The notes beneath the pieces were generated by a model. The model was not told where the DNA came from. It saw only the letters and a program-made list of their open reading frames with translations, and made no database searches. This document shows, in pieces, positions 1 through 5,515 of a stretch of 6,471 nucleotides of DNA (positions are counted from its first letter, which is position 1; every line of letters begins with the position of its first letter). Position numbers and translations under genes: made by a program. Source of the DNA: Actinomycetota bacterium (lineage in GTDB: Bacteria > Actinomycetota > Thermoleophilia > Solirubrobacterales > 70-9). The stretch spans positions 1 to 6,471 of the forward strand of contig JAFDWD010000415.1 of NCBI GenBank assembly GCA_018268695.1, given 5' to 3'.

Positions 1-507
1 ACGCGCCACTGGGGAGCCCCGGGGACGGTCGGCGCGGCGGTGCGGGCGCTGGCTCGGGTCAGCGGCCCCGACGAGACGCTGCCCTACCTCGAAGAGGCGG
101 TGGCCGTGCTCGACGGCGGCACCGCGCGCCTCGAGTGGGCCAAGGCGCTGACCGCCCTGGGCCGTGCCCTGCGCGCCGCGCGCCGCCCGACCGACGCCCG
201 CGAGCCTCTGCAGCGCGCGATCGAGCTGGCGGAAGCCTGCGGCTCCGAGCGGGTCCGCGACATCGCCCGCGCCGAACTCGCCGCGACCGGCGCCCGCCCC
301 CGCCGCACCGCCCTCTCCGGCGTCGCCTCCCTGACCCCGAGCGAGGAACGCGTCGCCCGCCTCGCCGCCGACGGGATGACCAACCGCGAGGTGGCCCAGA
401 AACTCTTCGTCACCCCGAAGACGGTCGAGGTCCACCTCTCCAACGCCTACCGGAAGCTTGAGATCCGCTCGAGAAGGCAGCTGACGGGAGCGCTGGAGAC
501 GGGGTAG
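1..507 (+). CDS. LuxR-family transcriptional regulator, C-terminal part (5' end outside window)
   Basis: The reading frame is open from the first base to the TAG at 505-507, so only the last 168 residues are present and the true start lies upstream. The GTG at 40 is merely an internal codon that could be mistaken for a start. The first part (about bases 40-300) is Ala/Arg/Leu/Glu-rich helical sequence with TPR-like spacing (YLEEAVAVL, ALTALGRALRAA, REPLQRAIELAEACG). The end (331-504) is a GerE/LuxR helix-turn-helix: LTPSEERVARLAADGMTNREVA, then TPKTVEVHLSNAYRKLEI. A helical-repeat segment followed by a terminal LuxR HTH is typical of large LAL (MalT-like) ATPase regulators, so the missing N-terminus probably carries an AAA/NB-ARC ATPase; that is inference. 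It probably binds DNA as a dimer in the cytoplasm. Its target is unknown; the structured region downstream is one candidate. Confidence 0.9.
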   Translation, partial: TRHWGAPGTVGAAVRALARVSGPDETLPYLEEAVAVLDGGTARLEWAKALTALGRALRAARRPTDAREPLQRAIELAEACGSERVRDIARAELAATGARPRRTALSGVASLTPSEERVARLAADGMTNREVAQKLFVTPKTVEVHLSNAYRKLEIRSRRQLTGALETG

Positions 508-561
508 GGACGGGGGTCGGCGGGGCCCGAGGCAAGGGACGCAAGTCGGTGGCGGCGAGCA

Positions 562-613
562 CGGCCGTCTCGGCCACGGCCCTGGCTGGCTGTGGCCGTG
601 GCCGAGACGGCCG
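562..613 (+). terminator. Perfect 20-bp inverted repeat, candidate terminator after the LuxR gene
   Basis: Arms 562-581 and 594-613 are exact reverse complements (left arm begins CGGCCGTCTCGG), separated by a 12-nt loop. The structure starts 54 bases after the regulator stop codon, a fitting place for a transcription terminator. No T-tract follows on either strand, so it would be a hairpin without the classical U-tail, as is often seen in high-GC actinobacteria. It could instead be an operator or a repeat of mobile origin. Confidence 0.5.
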
Positions 614-673
614 GGGTATGAAAGCGGTGGAGAAAGTGCGACGCCGTCGCGAGAGACGTGCGTGAGACGTCAA

Positions 674-767
674 GAACTCCACACTTCCGCGCACATCCCG
701 TCACGTTCGTGCGCATTCCGTCGGGGGCCCCATGTTGATGTGGAACCGTGACGGGGGTGTGGAGTTC
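674..767. repeat. Interrupted inverted repeat
   Basis: GAACTCCACAC at 674-684 is mirrored by GTGTGGAGTTC at 757-767, and CCCGTCACG at 697-705 by CGTGACGGG at 747-755. The two matching blocks occur in the same order in both arms, but the left arm has about 11 extra bases between them. Inside it, 689-702 and 709-722 form an imperfect direct repeat (11 of 14 bases) at a 20-base period. Possible roles are an overlapping operator or a decayed element end. Confidence 0.5.
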
Positions 768-815
768 CGGGCGGAAGCGTCACGAACCCTCGGAGTTAGT
801 CACGGAACCGTCACG
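699..815. promoter_or_regulatory. Cluster of GTCACG words, candidate operator array
   Basis: GTCACG occurs at 700-705, 779-784, 799-804 and 810-815, and its complement CGTGAC at 747-752. GGAACCGT is repeated at 742-749 and 804-811, each time overlapping or abutting one of these words. Five copies of a 6-mer in 116 bases upstream of a transcription unit suggests a protein-binding array. The binding protein is not known; the neighbouring LuxR regulator is only one possibility. Confidence 0.35.
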
Positions 816-816
816 T

Positions 817-870
817 CCTGGGCGTCTCATGGAGGTCACAGCATGCCAGGACCTCCATGAGACGCCCAGG
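817..870. repeat. Perfect 21-bp inverted repeat with 12-nt loop
   Basis: Arms 817-837 and 850-870 are exact reverse complements (left arm begins CCTGGGCGTCTC). The 12-nt loop at 838-849 contains GCATGC. It lies 167 bases upstream of the first oxidase start and directly after the last GTCACG word. No T-tract follows. Arm length and loop length nearly match the hairpin at 562-613, though the sequences differ. It could be an operator, a 5' leader hairpin or a second terminator protecting the downstream unit. Confidence 0.55.
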
Positions 871-942
871 GCACCGCCTCTAGGACTGCCACCCCCGTCG
901 GCACAACACCCCACCCCCTAAGGGTCCCCCCTAGGCCAAAAC

Positions 943-965
943 TTTGGGGTTCCGGTTTGGGGTTC
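943..965 (+). promoter_or_regulatory. Tandem 10-bp direct repeats upstream of the first oxidase
   Basis: TTTGGGGTTC occurs at 943-952 and again at 956-965, a 13-base period. Slightly upstream, CCCCCTA is repeated at 914-920 and 927-933, also at a 13-base period. They end 71 bases before the chosen start codon, where an activator site, operator or leader element would lie. No regulator can be named. Confidence 0.3.
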
Positions 966-1024
966 GCCCCGATGTGCGGATCGCTCTCCCGGCGGAAGCT
1001 GGTGCCATCGACCACTTCGAATCC

Positions 1025-1030
1025 GAGGAG
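1025..1030 (+). promoter_or_regulatory. Ribosome binding site GAGGAG
   Basis: GAGGAG ends six bases before the ATG at 1037. It decides that start over the in-frame TTG at 944 and GTG at 974, which have no such motif and would add residues with no family resemblance. Confidence 0.75.
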
Positions 1031-1036
1031 AACCCG

Positions 1037-2419
1037 ATGAGCACCAATGACATCCTGCAGACCCGACGCTCTCCGGCCGCGTTGCGCGCCGAGGTGGGCG
1101 GTGAGGTCCACTGCCCGGGCGAGCCGGGCTATGACGCCGCCCGCGGCGGCTTCAATCTGGCCGTCGACCAGCGGCCGGCGGCGATCGTCGTCCCCCGCTC
1201 GCCGAAGGAAGTCGCCGCGGTGATGCGCTTCGCCCGTCGCGAAGGGCTCCGCGTGGCGCCGCAGCGCACCGGCCACAACATGGGCCCGCTGGGACGGCTG
1301 GAAGACTCGATCCTGCTGAAGACCAACGCGATGGACCGGGTCTCGATCGACGCTCCGTCCCGGCGGGCGCGGGTCGGCGCCGGGGCCCGCTGGGAGGACG
1401 TCGTCCCCGCCGCCTCCGAGCTCGGCCTCGTCGCCCTGCACGGCTCCACCCCCGACGTCAGCATCACCGGCTACACGCTCGGCGGCGGCATGGGCTGGTA
1501 CGCCCGCAAGCACGGGCTCGCCGCCAACCACGTGACCGCGATCGAGGTCGTCACCCCCGACGGCGAGATCCGTTGCGCGACGCCGGAGCGCGACGCCGAG
1601 CTGTTCTGGGCGCTGCGCGGCGGCGGCGGCAACTTCGGCGTGGTGACCGCGATGGAGTTCGAGCTGTTCCCGGTCGAGGAGATCTACGCCGGGGTGCTCT
1701 TCTTCCCGATCGACCGCGCCCGTGAGGTGCTGCACGCCTGGCACGAGTGGACGGCGACCGCGCCCGAGGAGGTCACCTCGGTCGGCCGCGTCCTCCAGTT
1801 CCCGCCGGTGCCCGAGGTCCCCGAGCCGATGCGCGGCAAATCGTTCGCCCTGATCGAGGCGGTCTTCCTCGGCGACGTGACGGAGGCGGCCCGCCTGCTG
1901 GAGCCGCTGCGGGCACTCGGCCCGGCGATGGACACCTTCGCCGTCCAGCCGCCGGCCGGGATCGCCGAGCTCCACATGGACCCGCGCGACCCCGTCCCCT
2001 ACGACTCCGCCCACGCGATGCTGGGCGAGCTCGATGCGGCGGCGATCGACGCCTTCGTCGACGCGACCGGGCCCGGGTCCGGGTCGGCGCTGGTCTCGGT
2101 CGAGCTCCGTCACGCCGGCGGCGCGCTCTCACGGGCCGCGGAGGGCTCCGGCGCGGTCGCCACCCTGCCGGGCTCCTACACCTACTTCGCGATCGGGATC
2201 GCCGACCCGATGCTGGCGGAGAAGACCGACGCCGACCTCGCCCGGGTGGAGGCCGCGATGGGCCCCTACGAGGCGGGCCGCTACCTCAACTTCGTCGAGG
2301 AGAAGGCCGACGCGGCCGGGTTCTTCCCGCCTGCGGTGGCGACGCGGCTGGAGGCGGCGCGGGACACCTACGACCCCGAGCGCCTGATGCACGCCAACCA
2401 CGAGATCGGCGCCCGCTGA
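1037..2419 (+). CDS. FAD-linked oxidase, BBE-like (first paralog)
   Basis: A 460-residue flavoprotein oxidase of the berberine bridge enzyme / 6-hydroxy-D-nicotine oxidase type, probably cytoplasmic since no signal peptide is seen. The FAD-binding (PCMH) half covers about residues 45-215: RTGHN with His80 at the position normally carrying 8-alpha-histidyl FAD, the GYTLGGGMGWYARKHG loop (145-160) and FWALRGGGGNFGVVT (190-204). The substrate half follows, ending in a BBE-type tail (RYLNF at 415-419, then TYDPERLMHANH). The usual second attachment cysteine (G-x-C-P-T-V) is absent: here GSTPDV has Thr138. These enzymes oxidise a C-H, C-N or C-O bond and pass electrons to O2 or another acceptor; the substrate here is unknown. 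It starts an apparent operon, with the secreted-protein gene 29 bases downstream. It shares about 71% identity with the second paralog over residues 191-316 (90 of 126 by hand count). Confidence 0.92.
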   Translation: MSTNDILQTRRSPAALRAEVGGEVHCPGEPGYDAARGGFNLAVDQRPAAIVVPRSPKEVAAVMRFARREGLRVAPQRTGHNMGPLGRLEDSILLKTNAMDRVSIDAPSRRARVGAGARWEDVVPAASELGLVALHGSTPDVSITGYTLGGGMGWYARKHGLAANHVTAIEVVTPDGEIRCATPERDAELFWALRGGGGNFGVVTAMEFELFPVEEIYAGVLFFPIDRAREVLHAWHEWTATAPEEVTSVGRVLQFPPVPEVPEPMRGKSFALIEAVFLGDVTEAARLLEPLRALGPAMDTFAVQPPAGIAELHMDPRDPVPYDSAHAMLGELDAAAIDAFVDATGPGSGSALVSVELRHAGGALSRAAEGSGAVATLPGSYTYFAIGIADPMLAEKTDADLARVEAAMGPYEAGRYLNFVEEKADAAGFFPPAVATRLEAARDTYDPERLMHANHEIGAR

Positions 2420-2433
2420 GCGCGACGCCGACA

Positions 2434-2440
2434 GAGAGGA
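2434..2440 (+). promoter_or_regulatory. Ribosome binding site GAGAGGA
   Basis: The motif sits eight bases before the ATG at 2449 and selects it over the second in-frame ATG at 2455, which would be 14 bases away. The open frame extends far upstream of this point, but that part is only a shadow of the preceding oxidase. Confidence 0.7.
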
Positions 2441-2448
2441 ACGACACG

Positions 2449-3210
2449 ATGACGATGAAGAGGAGCGACAAGATCGTCGCGATCGCGCTGGCCTTCGGCC
2501 TCGCGATCGCGCTCGTCGCCGCCTTCGCCGGGCGGGCCGACGCGGCCACTTCCGGCAACGGATTCCAGGTCGCCAAATTCAAGATCGAGATCGAAGGGAT
2601 CCAGAACACCACCTGGCATCGCGCCGTCGAAGCGGCCGACGAATGCGGCACCAGCGACCACTCGTTCGGCCGCGAGAAGGTCAGCTTCCACACGACCAAG
2701 CCGATCTACGTCGACGCCACCCACATGCCAGGTGAATTCAACCCGCAGATGTTCGCCACCGGGCAGCTCGGCATCCCCGCCACCGCCAAGGTCCAGCGCA
2801 ACTTCACGCCGGTGATCACCGGGCCGGCGCGGACCTGCGAAGAAAACGGCGGCGGCGCGGAAGCCTCCAAACCGGATTGCGGGACCAGGACCGTGAAGAA
2901 GTGGAAGCTCGACCTGCAGTACGCGACGGACAAGAAGAACGCCCTCCTGCTCAGCAGCAGCGGCAGCAGCGAAGACCCCTACGTCAACTGCCCCGGTAAC
3001 GGCATCGACGGCTTTCCGTGGCTCCTGGTCGAAGGCTCCGGTCACCAGGGCGAATACATCTACGCCGAGGTGAGCCAGGACGAGCTGTTCGACCCGAAGT
3101 TCCAGAAGTGGATCGCGATCGGTCACGGCTCCGCCAAAGACAGCGGCTCGGGCTGGTGGTCGAAGACCGAAATCACCTACTCGGTCTCGTTCACCCGACT
3201 AGGGAAATAG
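2449..3210 (+). CDS. Exported four-cysteine protein of unknown function
   Basis: A 253-residue protein I do not recognise. It begins with a clear Sec-type signal peptide: basic MTMKRSDK, a hydrophobic core of about residues 9-27, and a likely signal peptidase I site near ADA-A (residues 30-33). The mature part has no further membrane segment, no lipobox and no LPxTG-like anchor, so it is probably released or held at the surface. Four cysteines remain (66, 130, 144, 181), an even number that could make two disulfides. The mature N-terminus alternates polar and hydrophobic residues (FQVAKFKIEIEGIQNTTW), and the C-terminus does likewise (TEITYSVSFTRLGK), suggesting a beta-sandwich-like fold; this is inference. 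No catalytic motif is visible. It lies between two paralogous FAD oxidases on the same strand, 29 bases after one and 79 before the other, so co-expression is likely. Role unknown: possible binding or structural protein. Confidence 0.85.
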   Translation: MTMKRSDKIVAIALAFGLAIALVAAFAGRADAATSGNGFQVAKFKIEIEGIQNTTWHRAVEAADECGTSDHSFGREKVSFHTTKPIYVDATHMPGEFNPQMFATGQLGIPATAKVQRNFTPVITGPARTCEENGGGAEASKPDCGTRTVKKWKLDLQYATDKKNALLLSSSGSSEDPYVNCPGNGIDGFPWLLVEGSGHQGEYIYAEVSQDELFDPKFQKWIAIGHGSAKDSGSGWWSKTEITYSVSFTRLGK

Positions 3211-3271
3211 CCCGGTTCGCGAGTGACAGGGGCGTCGATTGCCTCTAGCCTCTCCGGCGGTCTCGTTCACC
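3182..3271 (+). repeat. 14-bp direct repeat around the end of the secreted-protein gene
   Basis: CGGTCTCGTTCACC occurs at 3182-3195 inside the last codons of the secreted-protein gene and again at 3258-3271 just before the second oxidase. Both copies are followed by loosely similar sequence (CGACTAGGG and TAGTCCGGG). It may be the trace of a local duplication, or chance. Confidence 0.4.
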
Positions 3272-3289
3272 TAGTCCGGGAGTAGCTGG
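3211..3289 (+). other. 79-base gap within the oxidase unit
   Basis: The gap holds the second copy of the 14-bp repeat and, at 3278-3282, GGGAG seven bases before the ATG at 3290, a reasonable ribosome binding site. No hairpin terminator is visible, which favours transcription continuing from the secreted-protein gene into the second oxidase. A weak internal promoter cannot be excluded. Confidence 0.5.
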
Positions 3290-4612
3290 ATGGCAATCGA
3301 CGTCTTGTCGCGCGGCAGCGACACCTACGATGCAAATCGCGGCGCGTTCAACGTACTGCTGAGCCAGGAGCCTGCCGGGATCGTGACGCCGGCCGGCTCC
3401 GCCGACGTGATCGACGCGGTCGAGTACGCGAAGGCCGAGGGTCTGCGGATCGGCGCCCAGCGGACCGGGCACGGGGCCGAACCGCTCCTCGACCTCTCCG
3501 ACACCCTGCTGGTCCGCACCGCGGCGATGAGCACGGTGTCGATCGACGCCGAGCGGCGGATCGCCAGGGTCGGTTCCGGGGCACTCTGGGGCGACCTCGT
3601 GCCCCGCGCCTCCGACCTCGGCCTGGCCGCCTGCCACGGCTCCTCGCCGACGGTCGGCATCGTCGGCTACAGCCTCGGCGGCGGCGTCGGCTGGTACGCG
3701 CGCAAGCACGGGCTGCAGGCCAACCGCGTCACCGCGGTCGAGCTGGTCGACGCGACCGGCAGCGAACGACGGGTGGACGCCGCGAACGACCCCGAGCTCT
3801 TCTGGGCGCTCCGCGGTGGGGGCGGCGACTTCGGCATCGTCACCGCGCTCGAGTTCGAGCTGCTGCCGATCTCGGAGGTCTTCGCCGGAGCGCTCTTCTT
3901 CGGAGTCGAGCGCGCGAGCGAGGTGCTCCACGCCTGGCACGAGTGGACGGCGGGGGCGCCGGAGGAGATCACCTCGGTCGGCCGCCTCCTCTCCTTCCCG
4001 CCGCTGCCGCAGATCCCGGAGCCGATGCGGGGCCAGGACTTCGCCGTGATCGAGGCCGCCGCGCTCCTGCCGGAGGCCACGGCGGCCGAGCTGCTGGCGC
4101 CGCTCCGCGGCCTCGGCCCGGCGATGGACACCTTCGCGACCCAGCCGCCCGCCGGGCTCGCGGGCCTGCACATGGACCCGCCCGAGCCGGCGCCGTACGC
4201 CAGCTACGGGATGGTTCTCGGCGAGGTTCCGAGCGAGGGTCTCGACGCCCTGCTCGCCGCGGTCGGGCCCGACTCACCGTCGAAACTGCTCTCGGTCGAG
4301 CTCCGCCACGACGGCGGCGCCCTGGCGAAAAGCGACCCGTCCCACGGCGCGATGGACCGCCTCCCCGGCGAGTTCCTCATGTACGGCGTCGGGATCGTGC
4401 CGGAGCCGGCCGCGATGGCGCCCACCAAGGAGTGGCTGGCGGCGATGACCGAGGCGATGAAGCCCTGGGACATCGGCCGCTACCTCAACTTCTCCGACGA
4501 GCCCGAGGACATCGGCGCGGCCTTCCCACCGGAGACGTGCGAGCGCCTACGCGCCGCGAAGGCCAAGTACGACCCGGAGAACCTCTTCCACGCCAACCAC
4601 CCCGTGGCCTAG
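3290..4612 (+). CDS. FAD-linked oxidase, BBE-like (second paralog)
   Basis: A 440-residue flavoprotein oxidase of the same subfamily as the gene at 1037. An in-frame TAG at 3272-3274 means ATG 3290 is the earliest ATG start, so its N-terminus is about 19-20 residues shorter than its paralog. FAD-binding half: RTGH with His61 as expected flavin attachment residue, GSSPTVG then GYSLGGGVGWYARKHG (126-141), and FWALRGGGGDFGIVT (171-185). The bicovalent cysteine position is Ser119; Cys115 lies four residues earlier and is not the canonical site. Both paralogs share hallmark strings EVLHAWHEWTA, PEPMRG, LGPAMDTFA and LHMDP, in the substrate half. The BBE-type tail is RYLNF (397-401) and KYDPENLFHANH. 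The close relation and adjacency point to tandem duplication, probably followed by divergence in substrate. It ends the + strand unit; its stop codon lies in the left arm of the terminator-like repeat. Confidence 0.92.
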   Translation: MAIDVLSRGSDTYDANRGAFNVLLSQEPAGIVTPAGSADVIDAVEYAKAEGLRIGAQRTGHGAEPLLDLSDTLLVRTAAMSTVSIDAERRIARVGSGALWGDLVPRASDLGLAACHGSSPTVGIVGYSLGGGVGWYARKHGLQANRVTAVELVDATGSERRVDAANDPELFWALRGGGGDFGIVTALEFELLPISEVFAGALFFGVERASEVLHAWHEWTAGAPEEITSVGRLLSFPPLPQIPEPMRGQDFAVIEAAALLPEATAAELLAPLRGLGPAMDTFATQPPAGLAGLHMDPPEPAPYASYGMVLGEVPSEGLDALLAAVGPDSPSKLLSVELRHDGGALAKSDPSHGAMDRLPGEFLMYGVGIVPEPAAMAPTKEWLAAMTEAMKPWDIGRYLNFSDEPEDIGAAFPPETCERLRAAKAKYDPENLFHANHPVA

Positions 4613-4732
4613 CGGCGGCGTGGGGGCGCCTCGCGGTGTCCTCGGTCGCTCGCCTTCGGGTCACGCACTTGAGTGCGCTCCCCTCGTCTCGCTCCCTGCG
4701 TCCTTGCGAGGCTGGCCCACGCCGCCGCTAGG
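4608..4732. terminator. Long inverted repeat between convergent genes, probable bidirectional terminator
   Basis: Arms 4608-4624 and 4716-4732 are exact 17-bp reverse complements (left arm begins CCTAGCGGCGG). After a 3x3 mismatch the pairing resumes with GCCTCGC at 4628-4634 against GCGAGGC at 4706-4712. The interior contains a small hairpin, CGCAC-TTGA-GTGCG, at 4664-4677. The left arm includes the oxidase stop codon and the right arm ends three bases before the fabI stop codon, so it spans the whole gap between the converging units. No T-tract is seen. The nested architecture also resembles a REP-like intergenic repeat. Confidence 0.6.
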
Positions 4733-4735
4733 CGG

Positions 4736-5515
4736 CTAGGCCTGCTTAAGGGGAGCGCCGACTGCATGCGCCCCGCCGTCTACGTGGAGTATTTCGCCGG
4801 TCGTCGCACGCGAGAGGTCGCTGAGGAGGAACAAGGCCGCGTCGGCGACCTGGGTCGCGTCGTGGGGGTCCCAGCCGAGCGGGGCGGCGTCGCCCCAGAG
4901 GGCCTCGAGGTCCGAGAAGCCGGAGATGCCGGAGGCGGCGGCGGTGTGGACCGGGCCCGCGGAGATCAGGTTGGCGCGGATGCCCTGCGGGCCGAGGTCG
5001 CGGGCGAGGTAACGGTTCACCGACTCGAGCGCGGCCTTGGCGACGCCCATCCAATCGTAGGAGGGCCAGGCGACGGTGGCGTCGAAATCGAGGCCGACGA
5101 GGGCGCCGCCCTCGGTCATCAAGGGCGCGGTCGCCTCGGCGAGGGCCTTGTAGGAGTAGGCGCTGGTCTCGAAGGCGACCTTGGCGCTCTCGCGCGGCGT
5201 CGCCATGAAGTCGCCGCCGATCGCGTCGCCGGGGGCGAAGGCGATCGCGTGGACGGCACCGTCGACGGTGCCCCAGCGCTGCTTCAGCTCCTCGCGCAGG
5301 GCCGCGATGTCCTCGTCGGAGTTGACGTCCAGCTCCAGCACGTCCGGCGCCGGGTCGAGCCGCGCCGCCGAGCGCTCGGTCATCCGCTTCACCCGGCCGA
5401 AGCTGGTGAGGAGCACCTCCGCCCCCTCCGCCTGCGCCCGCTCGGCGATCGAGAAGGCGATGCTGTGGCGGTTGACGATGCCGGTGATCAGGATCTTCTT
5501 GCCCTCGAGGATCAC
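4736..5515 (-). CDS. fabI: Enoyl-[acyl-carrier-protein] reductase (NADH), FabI/InhA type
   Basis: A 259-residue short-chain dehydrogenase-like enzyme catalysing the last step of each FAS-II elongation cycle, reducing trans-2-enoyl-ACP with NAD(P)H in the cytoplasm. Start GTG at 5515 is chosen because GGAAGGGA lies seven bases upstream; the longer open frame adds 54 Arg/Pro-rich residues that belong to the antisense of nothing recognisable. Visible features: nucleotide-binding start KKILITGIVNRHSIAFSIA (residues 6-24), ELDV at 61-64, HAIAFAP at 89-95, and the family catalytic motif YDWMGVAK with Tyr153 and Lys160 (InhA Tyr158/Lys165), preceded by Phe144 (InhA Phe149). TTGEILHVDGGAH closes the fold. 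The substrate loop between GPVH (187) and W215 is about ten residues shorter than in mycobacterial InhA, resembling streptomycete-like FabI. Ala92 replaces the glycine of the usual HSIGF motif. Its start overlaps the SGNH hydrolase stop (GTGA). Confidence 0.95.
   Translation of the reverse strand: MILEGKKILITGIVNRHSIAFSIAERAQAEGAEVLLTSFGRVKRMTERSAARLDPAPDVLELDVNSDEDIAALREELKQRWGTVDGAVHAIAFAPGDAIGGDFMATPRESAKVAFETSAYSYKALAEATAPLMTEGGALVGLDFDATVAWPSYDWMGVAKAALESVNRYLARDLGPQGIRANLISAGPVHTAAASGISGFSDLEALWGDAAPLGWDPHDATQVADAALFLLSDLSRATTGEILHVDGGAHAVGAPLKQA

Larger units (their letters stand above)
508..1036. other. 529-base non-coding region rich in repeats
   Basis: No convincing gene is present on either strand. 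Open frames crossing it are Arg/Pro/Ala-rich, lack a ribosome binding site and mostly continue as antisense shadows of neighbouring genes. It lies between the LuxR stop and the first FAD oxidase, so it should hold the end of the regulator transcript and the promoter of the oxidase unit. I see two perfect hairpins, a cluster of GTCACG words and tandem repeats, listed separately. No clear sigma-70 -35/-10 pair could be picked by eye. Confidence 0.8.

Noticed and set aside
562..870. Possible transposon or insertion sequence bounded by inverted repeats
   Set aside because: The two hairpins have different arm sequences, no transposase or target duplication is visible between them, and each is a self-contained palindrome rather than one end of a pair.
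944..1036. 31-residue N-terminal extension of the first oxidase from TTG 944
   Set aside because: It would begin inside a tandem repeat without a ribosome binding site, whereas ATG 1037 has GAGGAG six bases upstream.
836..2113. Long - strand open frame of 425 codons opposite the first oxidase
   Set aside because: Composition is Arg/Gly/Asp/Val-rich with no motif, no ribosome binding site is evident, and it is fully antisense to a gene with clear FAD motifs; typical of high-GC DNA.
1747..2448. Extended N-terminus of the secreted protein
   Set aside because: The frame is open but overlaps the first oxidase out of frame and is Arg/Pro/Gly-rich; a ribosome binding site and signal peptide place the start at 2449.
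3245..4171. Long - strand open frame opposite the second oxidase
   Set aside because: Same antisense artefact; its sequence resembles that of the frame opposite the first paralog only because the sense genes are paralogous.
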